This document shows, one piece after another, positions 45,561-55,973 of a stretch of DNA of 64,000 nucleotides (position 1 is its first letter; each line of letters starts with the position of its first letter). The notes under the pieces were generated by a model, which saw only the letters and a list, made by a program, of their open reading frames with translations, was not told the origin of the DNA and did no database searches. The stretch spans positions 15,364,329 to 15,428,328 of the forward strand of contig NC_052677.1 in assembly GCF_016802725.1 (NCBI RefSeq), in the 5' to 3' direction. The translations under genes and the position numbers were made by a program. The DNA comes from Solenopsis invicta (Eukaryota > Arthropoda > Insecta > Hymenoptera > Formicidae).

Positions 45561-46643
45561 CCCCCTTTAGTTTAATAATACAATTTAATTATACGCAATT
45601 GTGCAATGTTTAAAATAATAACATGCAATGGAATACAAGATCTTATGACGGAATATAACAGATCCAGGTTCGCGAGGTCCTCTCTGAAGTAATATTTTTT
45701 ACAATATTATTCTTTACAATGTTTTAAGGTGCTTGTTAGAATTATAATATTATTAAATTGCTTATCAATTTAATTCGTGTTAAATTAATATTATGTATGC
45801 GAGAATTTTGGGACACTTTGTATAATGTTTTTAATATAATATTAATTGACTTAATATGTTTGTAGATTAAATGTGTTAATTAATGAAACACAAAAAACAT
45901 TATTAACATATTATTAAAATAATTTTCAATAAATATTTTTTTTCTTCTTTGTTTTAGTTTTGATACGGCTAAATAATTTCATAATTTAAAATAAAATATT
46001 TTATTATTCTACTCAAAAGTAGATATTTAATGATGATTTAATGGAAGTGAGAATATCCATATCTCTTCAGCAAGTCTTTAATCAAACTCAATTCGCAAAT
46101 GATAAACTTTATATATGATTAACAATAATCTTAAATCAATAAGATATTACGACTTATTAAAAGACTATGTTGCATTAAACTGATATGATAATCTCTTACG
46201 ACATTCACAGTTGCGCAAGGCCATTTATTTTTACAAAGAGGAATGCATTCCATGTGTTGCAAATATGTTTTATGCATACAGCTGTACTGAGAATCATCAC
46301 ATCAGTATTCGATAAACTATCACACCTTATATCCACGCGTTCAATAACAGTGAATTTAATTAGCCTTGTCAATTAAAATAATTTAATTTATAATATTGAA
46401 AGCTAAATTAAACAGAAGGTTGAAATATAAATGTTGAATATAAATAATTTATATTCGAATTATAAATTGTGTGGAGAGCATACAAATGAAAGAGTTATAT
46501 AAAATTTCATATTTCTTTACTTTTATATTTACATATGGCTAAAGAAATTAATGGAAATATAGATCATTTATATGAATACTTAGAGAAAATATTATAAGTA
46601 TTATTATATTAAAAATATTAATCAATAACAATTGTTACAATAA

Positions 46644-46784
46644 TGCCCATTTCCACCAATGTAGATTAATTTTGGTTTCAGTTTAACTTACTCTTTATTT
46701 ACTTTTCCGATTTTTAAAACTAAGAAAAGATAAAGAGTAAGTTATACTGAAATTTAATTTAATTTGTGTTGAAGGAAAAAGGCA
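46644..46784. mobile_element. PIF/Harbinger-type MITE, copy in unit B
   Basis: Inverted repeats starting TGCCCATTTCCACCAATG, with a central palindrome around CAGTTTAACTTACTCTTTAT. Flanked by TAA (46641-46643 and 46785-46787). It occupies the same site as the element at 41,512, so the insertion predates the duplication. Confidence 0.7.
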
Positions 46785-46854
46785 TAAGTCAATTGATTGC
46801 AAATACAATTTGATTAAAAAGATTGATGATAATACTTTACATATCGATAAAAAT

Positions 46855-47013
46855 ATGTTTTTTAAGAACGGCAAAGTGCATAGTCATTCCAGAGATAATA
46901 AAAGTGATTTTCTGACGTTCATATCTACGCACAATCAATGTTATTAATTGCTTCGTAGTGCATCTACAGCAGCCAGTCGAACAATTTCTCGCGTTGCATG
47001 TGCGTCTCTTTCT
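46855..47013 (+). promoter_or_regulatory. Conserved 5' block of P450 copy 3
   Basis: AAGAACGGCAAAGTGCATAG, AAAGTG, ACGCACAATCAATGTTATTA and GCCAGTCGAACAATTTCTCG lie in the shared order. CAGTC lies about 275 bases before the ATG. Confidence 0.55.
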
Positions 47014-47249
47014 AAATAATTTACTAAATTAACAATTTCTAATTAAACAGAAGCTTGACGACAGTTAGAAAAACAAATGCAGTGATGTAATTAACAATAT
47101 TACCTTTGTCTTTTACTGTTATTAACATTACTGAAACAATCAAGAGTGTGGAAATTGTTTCCACCAAAAGGAAACAAAAATTATCGACAATCAGAAACTG
47201 TAATAAAGAACGTTGTGTTCGTGTATAATTTCCGAAGATTCCTTCAATA

Positions 47250-48770
47250 ATGGAGCCGTCTACATTACTGCTGACTATTCTAATAGCGAGTATTTGCTAT
47301 TTTATCCTAAATAAATTACTTTACTTTGAACGACGGAAAATCCCACATGTGCAATCGATACCAATATTGGGCAACATGGCGCCTTTCATTTTAGGACGTG
47401 ACTCTCCAACAGAGATTCTACAAAAATTATACAATCGCTTTTCAAACGCAAAATATTTCGGCCTTTACGATTTTACAAGGCCCACCATCGTTATCCGTGA
47501 TCCGGAGCTAATTTCAATGATCACCATCAAACATTTTGACAACTTCTGCGATCATTATGGCTTCGTGAATGAAACTCTCGACCCGATAGCCAGTAGAAAT
47601 TTGTTCAACTTGCAAGGAGACCATTGGCGCGAGATGCGAAAGCTTCTTAGCCCGAGTTTTACATCCAGCAAAATGAAAGCGATGTTTGGACTTATGAGTC
47701 AGTGCGCCGAAAACTTTACCAATTTTGTGACAGCGGAATCTGGCAAATCTGGCAAGACATATGATATGAAAGACCTACTTTGTAGATACGCCAACGATAC
47801 GGTGGCCACGTGCGCTTTCGGTATCAGTGTGGATTCTTTTAAGCACCCGAAAAACGAATTCTACATGCTTGGAAGAAAAGCAATGAATTTTGGAGGGCCC
47901 TGGCTGACTTTCGCGTTTTTCATGAATAGAAATTTTCCGCTACTTTCGAAACTCTTTAACGTAAAAATGTTTGGTCCAAAGATAGAGAATTTCTTTAAAA
48001 ATATTGTTACCGACACTGTGAAAACCAGAGATGAGCAGAAAATTGTTCGCCCGGACATGATTCAATTGATGATGGAGACCAGGAACAAAAATAGCGGACC
48101 CGAATTCGACATCAACGAGATGACTGCCCAGGCGTTCGTTTTCTTCCTAGCCGGATTCGATGCTGTATCAAACGCTATGTGTTTCGTGGCGCACGAAATT
48201 GGTGTCAATCCTGATGTTCAGAAAAAACTGAGAGAGGAAATTGATGACGTCCTCAGACAGACCAATGGAAAACCTACGTATGAAGCTATTAATCACATGA
48301 AGTATTTGGATGCTGTGGTAAACGAATCTCTTAGACTGTATCCAGGAGCAGCTTTCCTTGACAGACAATGCGTCAAAGAAACCGAATTGCCACCAGCAAC
48401 TCCGGATGGCGAATCAATCACTGTAAAGCCGGGAGACAGCATATGGTTCTCGAGTTTTGCTCTGCATCGTGATCCAAAGTACTATCCGCATCCAGACAAG
48501 TTTGATCCAGAAAGATTCCTTAACGGCAGTGTGGACAACTCGGTTTACATGCCGTTTGGCATCGGGCCCAGAATCTGCATTGCTAATAGGTTCGCCCTAA
48601 TGGAAATAAAAGTCATGGTTTTCTATCTACTTTGGCATTGCGATCTTGAACCCGACGTCAAAACCAGTGTTCCTATGGTGTTTCACAAGAGAACATTTGC
48701 TCTGGTACCAAAGAGAGGTTTCTGGTTGAAGTTACGTGCGAGAAATTTAAAAGCTCCTGTTACAAATTAA
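47250..48770 (+). CDS. Cytochrome P450, CYP9 family, copy 3 (I-helix Ala variant)
   Basis: 506 residues in one uninterrupted coding region. Anchor at about residues 1-20; WREMR in the C-helix; ExxR at 359-362 (ESLR); PERF; heme loop FGIGPRICIA with Cys443. Two deviations stand out. The I-helix reads AGFDA, so the oxygen-activating Thr is Ala305, and the residue two after the heme Cys is Ala445 instead of Gly. The protein ends KAPVTN, about 12 residues earlier than copy 1, while DNA matching the longer C-terminus continues after the stop. It is the intact sister of the pseudogene at 42100. The fold and heme ligand look intact, but classical mono-oxygenation may be weakened or altered. Confidence 0.95.
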   Translation: MEPSTLLLTILIASICYFILNKLLYFERRKIPHVQSIPILGNMAPFILGRDSPTEILQKLYNRFSNAKYFGLYDFTRPTIVIRDPELISMITIKHFDNFCDHYGFVNETLDPIASRNLFNLQGDHWREMRKLLSPSFTSSKMKAMFGLMSQCAENFTNFVTAESGKSGKTYDMKDLLCRYANDTVATCAFGISVDSFKHPKNEFYMLGRKAMNFGGPWLTFAFFMNRNFPLLSKLFNVKMFGPKIENFFKNIVTDTVKTRDEQKIVRPDMIQLMMETRNKNSGPEFDINEMTAQAFVFFLAGFDAVSNAMCFVAHEIGVNPDVQKKLREEIDDVLRQTNGKPTYEAINHMKYLDAVVNESLRLYPGAAFLDRQCVKETELPPATPDGESITVKPGDSIWFSSFALHRDPKYYPHPDKFDPERFLNGSVDNSVYMPFGIGPRICIANRFALMEIKVMVFYLLWHCDLEPDVKTSVPMVFHKRTFALVPKRGFWLKLRARNLKAPVTN

Positions 48771-49899
48771 TGTTTATCTAACGGACACAAAATGATGAAC
48801 AGTAATGTAGTATATTTATAATGTATTTCAAATGTGGAATTTTATACTTAAAGTTAATTTTTTAAAATTTATTTATACAAGTCCAGCTTTTTCCTTAATT
48901 GAATAAAAGAAAAATTAAAATAAAAATTTTAGAGAAGCTATTTTTTAAATATGTATCGTTACATTTAAAAAAAGCGAAATTATTCAAAATTTATTTACGT
49001 TAAGAATGTACTTATAAAATACAGTAATTGTAATATTGTTAATATAAATTTATATAAATTACGTATATTTTTGTTTTCTATTATATGTACATTCTACATT
49101 TCATAGAGTAATCGTTATTTTAAAAGAGTGAAAATTGAGCTTGTACAATTTTTTGAATAATTTTTACTTTACGAAGTTTAGAGAGTAAGGTAAATTTAAT
49201 AAGTAATAATGGATGTCGATGACGTCAATTATGTTTTATTATATTAATTTTATTATATTAATTTTACGAGTTATATTTCTAGATATACAATTTTAGTTTG
49301 AATTCTTGAATTAAATAATGTTATCTAAAATTTTTTTTAATGTAATTTAATTCAAAAATTTATATTGTAATTCATATTGATATTGAATGGTTCTTCTGAT
49401 TAAATTTCAATCTAAGTATATCAAGAAATGTTATAAACAGCTTAACATTTAGTATATTTAACTTTACAAATAGTTATATGTATGTAAAAATGTTTAGAAA
49501 AATCGGTCAATTAAATTTATAAATTATTAACTGCAAAATTTGAAAGTGATTATCTCTAACCTATTTTTTTATTATTTACTTAAAAAGTCATTTAATTATA
49601 ATTCTAAAATATTATATTTTTCATAAATAAATTTAGGAAATGGACAAGTAAAAGTGATACGATCAAATTTAAGTTTCGCATTTGGTTATTGTTAAATTTA
49701 ATCAGCCGATGAAGTCAATCAGCGATAAGACCGGCTCTAGAGCAAAAAAGCAAACATGTCTCGCTAAATGCATGCATAAAACTACAAAAATAATTATTAC
49801 ATGTTTGAATTTTGAGCATATAATTTTAATATAGTTAAGGTTAAATATAGATAAATTTATCATATGAGAGATGGAACTATCTAACAATTTTGCTATTGT

Positions 49900-50160
49900 A
49901 TTCAGTGTTATTGTATTCAGTGATAGCACAGATCTTGTTTGATTTCTGCTAACAATATATCGTAATACTGCGTTGCACAATTTCTACCGTTAGATTTTGA
50001 CAGTATAATCTATTTAAATTTTGCTGCCAATCTACTGGCATGGAACGACACTTGTTAAATTTTTAGCAGCAGTTTGCTAACATCGTCAGATATTACAAAG
50101 TCTGTGTGAAGTTGGTTGCCAGTCTGAAATCAAAAATTTATTACAGACTCTGCAGCAGAA
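49900..50160. repeat. Dispersed repeat rich in TTTGCTAACA and TTGCCAG words
   Basis: Words such as GCTGCCAATCTACTGGCA and CAGCAGTTTGCTAACATCG resemble GCTGTCAATCTGATGACGG and CAGAAACTGCTAACATAGAA at 63,759 and later. Boundaries are not defined. Confidence 0.45.
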
Positions 50161-50309
50161 TTTGTTTCTTTAGATTTGCTTACCAAGATTCATTCATAAT
50201 TATCATTCTTCATTCACATGTACATAATTAAGATATGTATAACACTAATAAAGTATTCACATATTCTCCAAGAAAAATATTTATTTATTACATATGTATT
50301 TATTTATTA

Positions 50310-50310
50310 C

Positions 50311-50357
<47 letters not shown>
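50310..50357. repeat. (TA)n microsatellite
   Basis: About 24 uninterrupted TA units. Confidence 0.95.
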
Positions 50358-50363
<6 letters not shown>

Positions 50364-51066
50364 TAATGCGCACATTGGATACAACAAAAATATTAATTAA
50401 CCTATAAAAATTTGTTTTTGTCCTCGATAAGGTAAAGTAAACCTCTCCAATAATTTCTCGGAAGTACGAATAAGAAATTTACAGTTTTTCATATACTTGT
50501 TATAATTAAATACAGCAACTCTATAATGCAATGTGATTTTATTATTATTACATAATAATTCTTAATTAGTCCGTACAATGCAGTGACAGAATACTGTAAG
50601 TATAAAACGCACAGATGATTTAGTGTTTTATTTAAAATATTATTTAGTTTTATTTATAATATTTGGAAAAAGTGCAATTTTTCAAAATTGAATATCGAAA
50701 AATAATTATGCAATAGTTTATTAACTAAATATTAATTTAAGTACTTTTCCCCAAGAAAATATATTCTCATTTAGAGATATTAATGTTTTGCAATCAAATA
50801 TCATTATATAGGTTTACAGAAATTAAATATTCATTTTTAATCAAGCTTTTGATACAGAAGTATCAACTATTTATTTGGTTATAGAATTACTAAAAAATTT
50901 ACAAAAATGTTAAAATAATTTATGCAAATATGAATTATTTACATAAATAGTCAGAAAAAAATACAATATTTATTGCCCTATTGAAAAAAGACAATTACAT
51001 TGGTAAAATGAGAGCCAATTAACTTTTAATTTAATGTGTTTAAAAAGGACAATATTACTATAAAAC

Positions 51067-51226
51067 CTGTTTTTAAGAACGGCGAAGTGCTTCGTCATCT
51101 CGAGGAAAGAGTTAAAGTGCTTAATGACATCAGCATTTACGCACATTCAATGTTATCAATTGCGTCGTGGCGCACGTGCAGCAGCCAGACGAAGAATTTC
51201 TCGCGAGGTGCGTGCATGTTCTCGCT
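51067..51226 (+). promoter_or_regulatory. Conserved 5' block of P450 copy 4
   Basis: AAGAACGGCGAAGTGCTTCG, AGAGTTAAAGTG, TTTACGCACATTCAATGTTA and GCAGCCAGACGAAGAATTTC lie in the shared order, about 250-410 bases before the start codon. Confidence 0.55.
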
Positions 51227-51478
51227 CGACAATCTACCAAAGTACTTTCAATTAACTACTTCCAATTAAAAAAGAACTCTAATGACAATTGAAAAAACAA
51301 GTGCAACAATGTAATTAGCAACTTTGTATTTCTCTTTTAGTGTCGTTACCACTATTCTAACAATTGAGTGTGGAAATCTGTTTTTATTAATCAAGAATAA
51401 AAATTACCGATAACTAGAAACTGTAATCAATAAAACTTGTGTTCGTCGTGTATAACTAATCCGAAGATTCCTGACATA

Positions 51479-52999
51479 ATGGAGTTATCTACACTGCTTC
51501 TGACTATTGTGGTAGCAAGTATTTGCTTATATTATTTTCTCAAAAGCAAATTAACTTATTTCGAGCGATTGAAGATCCCGCATGTAAAGCCGATTCCATT
51601 GTTGGGCAACATGGCACCTTTTGTTTTTGGACGTATAGCACACGTGGAACTCGTACAAAAATTATATAATCTTTTCCCGGACGCAAAGTACTTTGGTTTT
51701 TACGATTTTTCAACGCCAACCTTTGTTATCCGTGATCCGGAGCTGATATCCACGATGGCTATCAAACAATTTGACAACTTTTCCGACCACAATGGCTTTG
51801 CAAGTGAACTTGATCCAATAGCTAGTAAAAATCTGTTCAATTTGCAAGGAGATCATTGGCGTGAGATGCGAAAGCTTCTCAGCCCTAGTTTTACATCAAG
51901 CAAGATGAAAATGATGTTTCAACTTATGAGTCAGTGCGCTGAGAACTTTGCCAATTCTTTAGCTACCGAATCCGGAAAAATTGGCAAAACGTACGATATG
52001 AAAGACGTACTTTGCAGATACGCCAACGATACGGTGGCCACGTGCGCCTTTGGCATTAGCATAGATTCTTTTAAGCATCCGGAAAACGAATTCTTTGTTC
52101 TTGGAAGAAAAGCATTGAATTTTGGAGGAAAATGGGTGAGCTTCGTATTTTTGATGAATAGATACTTTACGCAATTTGCGAAACTCTTCAAGTTAAGAAT
52201 GTTTGGTCCAAAGATAGAGAATTTTTTTAAAGATATTGTTGCTAATACTGTGAAAGCCAGGGATGAGCAAGGAATTGTTCGTCCGGATATGATTCAACTG
52301 ATGATGGAGACCAGAAACAAAGATAGCGGACCCGAATTCGATATCGACGAGATGACTGCTCAGGCATTCATTTTCTTTATCGCTGGATTCGAAGGTATAT
52401 CAACAGCCATGTGTTTTATGGCGCATGAAGTCGGTGTCAATCCCGATGTTCAGAATAAATTGAGAGAGGAAATCGACGATGTTCTCAAACAGACTAACGG
52501 AAAACCTACTTACGAGGCCATTCATCGCATGAAGTATTTGGACGCTGTAGTAAACGAATCTCTCAGACTATATCCAGGAGGAGCTTTTCTTGATAGAAAA
52601 TGTGTCAAAGAAACCAAATTACCACCAGCAACTCCAAATGGCGAACCGAGTACTATAAAACCTGGAGACAGTGTATGGTTCTCTAGTTTTTCTCTGCATC
52701 GTGATCCAAAATACTATTCGCATCCAGACAAGTTTGATCCAGAAAGATTTCTTAACGGGAATGTGGACAACTCGGTTTACATGCCGTTTGGCATCGGGCC
52801 CAGAATCTGCATTGCTAATAGGTTCGCTCTAATGGAAGCAAAAGTCATGCTTTTCTATCTACTTTGGCGTTGTGATCTCGAACCCGACATTAGAACTAGG
52901 GTTCCTATGGTGTTTCAGAAGAGAACAATCGCTATAACGGCAGTCGAAGGCTTCTGGTTGAAATTACGTGCAAGGAATTCGAAGGTTCCTGTCGTATAA
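51479..52999 (+). CDS. Cytochrome P450, CYP9 family, copy 4 (I-helix Gly variant)
   Basis: 506 residues in one uninterrupted coding region. I chose the ATG at 51479 (MELSTLLLTIVVASIC) because it begins the membrane anchor. The frame extends upstream to 51437 without an ATG. WREMR, ExxR (ESLR at 360-363), PERF and FGIGPRICIA with Cys444 are present. The I-helix reads AGFEG: the conserved Thr is Gly306 and the preceding acid is Glu. Like copy 3, it has Ala in the heme loop (446) and a short C-terminus (KVPVV). It also has one residue fewer at ASELDP, where the others read VNETLDP. Probably active in heme binding; its chemistry is uncertain. Confidence 0.95.
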   Translation: MELSTLLLTIVVASICLYYFLKSKLTYFERLKIPHVKPIPLLGNMAPFVFGRIAHVELVQKLYNLFPDAKYFGFYDFSTPTFVIRDPELISTMAIKQFDNFSDHNGFASELDPIASKNLFNLQGDHWREMRKLLSPSFTSSKMKMMFQLMSQCAENFANSLATESGKIGKTYDMKDVLCRYANDTVATCAFGISIDSFKHPENEFFVLGRKALNFGGKWVSFVFLMNRYFTQFAKLFKLRMFGPKIENFFKDIVANTVKARDEQGIVRPDMIQLMMETRNKDSGPEFDIDEMTAQAFIFFIAGFEGISTAMCFMAHEVGVNPDVQNKLREEIDDVLKQTNGKPTYEAIHRMKYLDAVVNESLRLYPGGAFLDRKCVKETKLPPATPNGEPSTIKPGDSVWFSSFSLHRDPKYYSHPDKFDPERFLNGNVDNSVYMPFGIGPRICIANRFALMEAKVMLFYLLWRCDLEPDIRTRVPMVFQKRTIAITAVEGFWLKLRARNSKVPVV

Positions 53000-54024
53000 T
53001 GTTTATCTGGACACTAAGTTGAGGAACAAATAATGTAGCATATTTACAATTTATTGCAATCGTAACACTAGATACATAAAATTTATTTTTCAAAATATAT
53101 TTGTACCAGTTCAGCTGTTTCTTTAAATAAATACATAAAAAATTTTAAATAAGAATTTCAGAAAAGCTATTTTTTAAATAAGTACATAAATCATTACATT
53201 AAAAAAAACAAATTTTTTTTTTAATTTTATCTGCAATATAATGTTTTTAATAGACATCGATTGTTGTGCTGTTAACATAAAAATCATATCTTTTTCGTGT
53301 TGTTTTTTATTATATACGTAAAGCAAATAAATGTAATAAATAATAATAGATGTTAATGTTGTTTTGCTTTATGTTACTTTCATAAATTATATTTTAAGAC
53401 GCTGTTCTCAAAAGTGCAAACAAAAAATTTTCAGTTCTTTATTTACCTCTTTATAATTCAACATAAAAAGCGGTTCTATGTATGTAACATAATATGTAAT
53501 ACAATATCTTACTATGTGAATAAGTCGTAATTAGTTCATACAGTACAATAAAGAACAGAATACTGTAAGAAGATAACGCAAAAATATTTTAAAATGTTCC
53601 ATTCATTTGTAAACACCTTAATTTTTTAAAATTTATTATCTATATAAATTAATCAATATATCATATATTTATTAGTTAAAATTTTTTTTTAAGAAAATAT
53701 ATTATTCTTTTGAAATATTGATTTTTTATAATTAAGTATATTGCATTATAAGCTTACAGAAACTAAATGTTGATTTCTTATCAAACATTTGCTGCGGAAA
53801 AATCACCTATACATTTTGTAACAGAATTTGTCTCTGAAAAATCTTTCGCTGTAATTTTAAACATATATAAATAAAAATTGTTTTCATAAATAATCAGAAG
53901 AAGATATTATATCACTTATCTTATTAAAGAACGTTGTGTAACAACACTGATAAATTAAAAACTTGTTGATTTGTTGAACTCCACTTTAAAAAACAATGAT
54001 ATTGCTTTATAAATTGATAAATGT
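53000..54024. other. Spacer between P450 copies 4 and 5
   Basis: AT-rich. It begins with the shared 3' flank (about 53,036-53,190, GCTATTTTTTAAATAAGTA). No gene is supported. Confidence 0.7.
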
Positions 54025-54190
54025 GCTTTTGAACAGAAAAATGCTTCGTCATCTCAAGAGATAATCAAAGTGACTTTATGATACGTACACATCCAACTTT
54101 AAATTGCTTCGTGCCGTATGTACAACAGCCAGTCGCAGAGAATGCTGCGACAACAGAACTTCTCGCGGTGTGCATATGTTTCCTCTTTGA
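54025..54190 (+). promoter_or_regulatory. Conserved 5' block of P450 copy 5
   Basis: GAACAGAAAAATGCTTCGTC, AAAGTGACTTTATGAT, CACATCCAACTTTAAATTGC and CAGCCAGTCGCAGAGAATGC are recognisable. An extra GCTGCGACAACAGA is inserted before TTCTCGCGG. Confidence 0.5.
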
Positions 54191-54413
54191 ACAATTTATA
54201 AACTTAATAGTTTTGAATAAGATCGGAACGACAACCAGCGAAACAAGTGCAGTAATGTAATTAACTTTGTGCTTCTTTTTTTTTATTAACGTTATTCTAA
54301 CAGTCAAGTGCAATAATCGTTTTCATCAATCAAGTGAATCGAAAACTACCGACAATCAAAAATCCTAATCAGAAGTATTTCCTTGTACAACTAATTTGGA
54401 AATTTCTGTCACG

Positions 54414-55973
54414 ATGGAGCCGACTACTTTACTTCTGACGATTCTGACAGCGGGTGTTTGCTTATACTATTTTGTTCTAAGCAAGTTAACTTATTTTGAG
54501 CGACTGAAGGTCCCGTATGTGCAACCCATTCCATTTTTTGGCAACATGGCGCCTTTTGTTTTTCGACGGATATCTAATGTGGAACTTATACAAAAAATGT
54601 ACAATCTCTTCCCGGACGCAAAGTATTTCGGCTTCTTCGATTTTTCATCACCAACTTTTATTATCCGTGATCCGGAGCTGATTTCGATGATCGCCATTAA
54701 ACATTTTGACAACTTTTGCGATCATCGTGCCTTCGTGAATGAATCTCTGGATCCGATAGCTGGTAGAAATCTGTTCAATTTGCGAGGAGATCATTGGCGC
54801 GAGATGCGAAAACTTCTTAGTCCTAGTTTTACATCCAGCAAGATGAAAATGATGTTTGAACTAATGAGTCAGTGCGCTGAGAACTGTGCCACTTTTGTGG
54901 CAACGGAAGCTGGAAAAGCCGGCAAGACGTATGACATGAAAGAGATACTTTGCAGATATGCGAACGACACGGTGGCAACGTGCGCTTTCGGCATCAGCGT
55001 GGATTCTTTTAAGTTTCCGAAAAACGAATTCTTCATGGTTGGCAGAAAAGCAATGGTTTTTGAAGGCTTAGTGTCCTTCAAGTTATACATGCATAGAAAC
55101 TTTCCGCTACTTGCAGATCTCTTCAAGCTGAGAATGTTTGGTCCAAAGATAGAGAACTTTTTCAAGGATGTTGTTTCCAATACAGTGAAGACCAGGGATG
55201 AGCAAGGAATTGTTCGGCCGGACATGATGCAACTAATGATGGAGACCAGGAACAAAGATAATAGACGTGAGTTTGACATCAACGAGATGACCGCCCAGGC
55301 ATTCGTTTTCTTTCTTGCCGGATTCGATACTGTTTCAACAGCTATGTGTTGCATGACACACGAAATCGGTATCAATCCTGATGTACAAAGAAAATTGAGA
55401 GAAGAAATCGACGACGTTCTTAGACAGACCAACGGCAAACCTACCTACGAGGCTATCAATCGCATGAAGTATTTGGACGCCGTAATAACTGAAACTCTCA
55501 GAATGTATCCAATAGTATCTTTTCTTGATAGAGTATGCATCAAAGAGACCGAATTACCACCAGCGACACCGAAAAGCAAACCAGTCACGTTAAAACCCGG
55601 GGACCGTGTATGGTTTCCAAATTATTCTTTGCATCGCGATCCTAAGTACTACCCACATCCAAACAAGTTCGATCCAGAAAGATTCCTCGATAACACTGTG
55701 GACAATTCAATCTATATGCCATTTGGTATAGGGCCCAGAATCTGCATTGGTAACAGGTTCGCTCTAATGGAAACAAAAATCATGCTGTTTTATCTGCTTT
55801 GGCACTGCGATCTCGAACCCGATGACATTAAAACAAAAATTCCTATGGTGTTTAGTAAGACATCATTTACGACAACGGCAGAAGGAGGCTTCTGGTTGAA
55901 ATTGCGAGCAAGGAATTTGAAGGCTCCTGTTACACAAGGTTTATCTAATGGACACAAAGTTGAGGAACCATGA
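54414..55973 (+). CDS. Cytochrome P450, CYP9 family, copy 5
   Basis: 519 residues from the ATG at 54414 (MEPTTLLLTILTAGVC). The frame is open upstream to 54396 without an ATG. Uninterrupted coding. WREMR (128-132), canonical I-helix AGFDT with Thr306, ExxR (ETLR at 360-363), PERF and FGIGPRICIG with Cys444 are all present. The hinge reads FFGNMAP instead of LLGNMAP. There is one additional residue in LEPDDIKTK. The extended C-terminus (QGLSNGHKVEEP) groups it with copies 1 and 6. It is expected to be a functional microsomal mono-oxygenase. Confidence 0.96.
   Translation: MEPTTLLLTILTAGVCLYYFVLSKLTYFERLKVPYVQPIPFFGNMAPFVFRRISNVELIQKMYNLFPDAKYFGFFDFSSPTFIIRDPELISMIAIKHFDNFCDHRAFVNESLDPIAGRNLFNLRGDHWREMRKLLSPSFTSSKMKMMFELMSQCAENCATFVATEAGKAGKTYDMKEILCRYANDTVATCAFGISVDSFKFPKNEFFMVGRKAMVFEGLVSFKLYMHRNFPLLADLFKLRMFGPKIENFFKDVVSNTVKTRDEQGIVRPDMMQLMMETRNKDNRREFDINEMTAQAFVFFLAGFDTVSTAMCCMTHEIGINPDVQRKLREEIDDVLRQTNGKPTYEAINRMKYLDAVITETLRMYPIVSFLDRVCIKETELPPATPKSKPVTLKPGDRVWFPNYSLHRDPKYYPHPNKFDPERFLDNTVDNSIYMPFGIGPRICIGNRFALMETKIMLFYLLWHCDLEPDDIKTKIPMVFSKTSFTTTAEGGFWLKLRARNLKAPVTQGLSNGHKVEEP

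Larger units (their letters stand above)
43638..46854. other. Spacer between the pseudogene and P450 copy 3
   Basis: AT-rich. From about 44,725 it repeats the spacer at 38,560-41,700, including an orphan 5' block at 45,220-45,325. It contains a long (GA)n tract (about 45,511-45,557) and a MITE (46,644-46,784). No gene is supported. Confidence 0.7.
44725..48780 (+). repeat. Tandem segmental duplication, unit B (spacer plus intact P450)
   Basis: Homologous to 38,560-43,637. It lacks the roughly 1.1 kb that unit A carries between 39,997 and 41,084. Confidence 0.85.
48771..51066. other. Spacer between P450 copies 3 and 4
   Basis: AT-rich. It holds a 3' flank block (about 48,860-49,330) that recurs at about 56,411-56,930, a CTGCTAACA/TTGCCAG-rich repeat (about 49,900-50,160) also seen at 63,700-63,960, and a (TA)n tract (50,310-50,357). 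No gene is supported. Confidence 0.7.

Noticed and set aside
51437..51478. An N-terminal extension of P450 copy 4 (and similar short extensions of copies 5 and 6)
   Set aside because: No ATG occurs in the extension; the anchor begins at the ATG used by all copies.
54869..55438. A 189-codon minus-strand ORF and similar ones opposite each P450
   Set aside because: Shadow frames of conserved P450 coding sequence; they recur in each copy at the same place.
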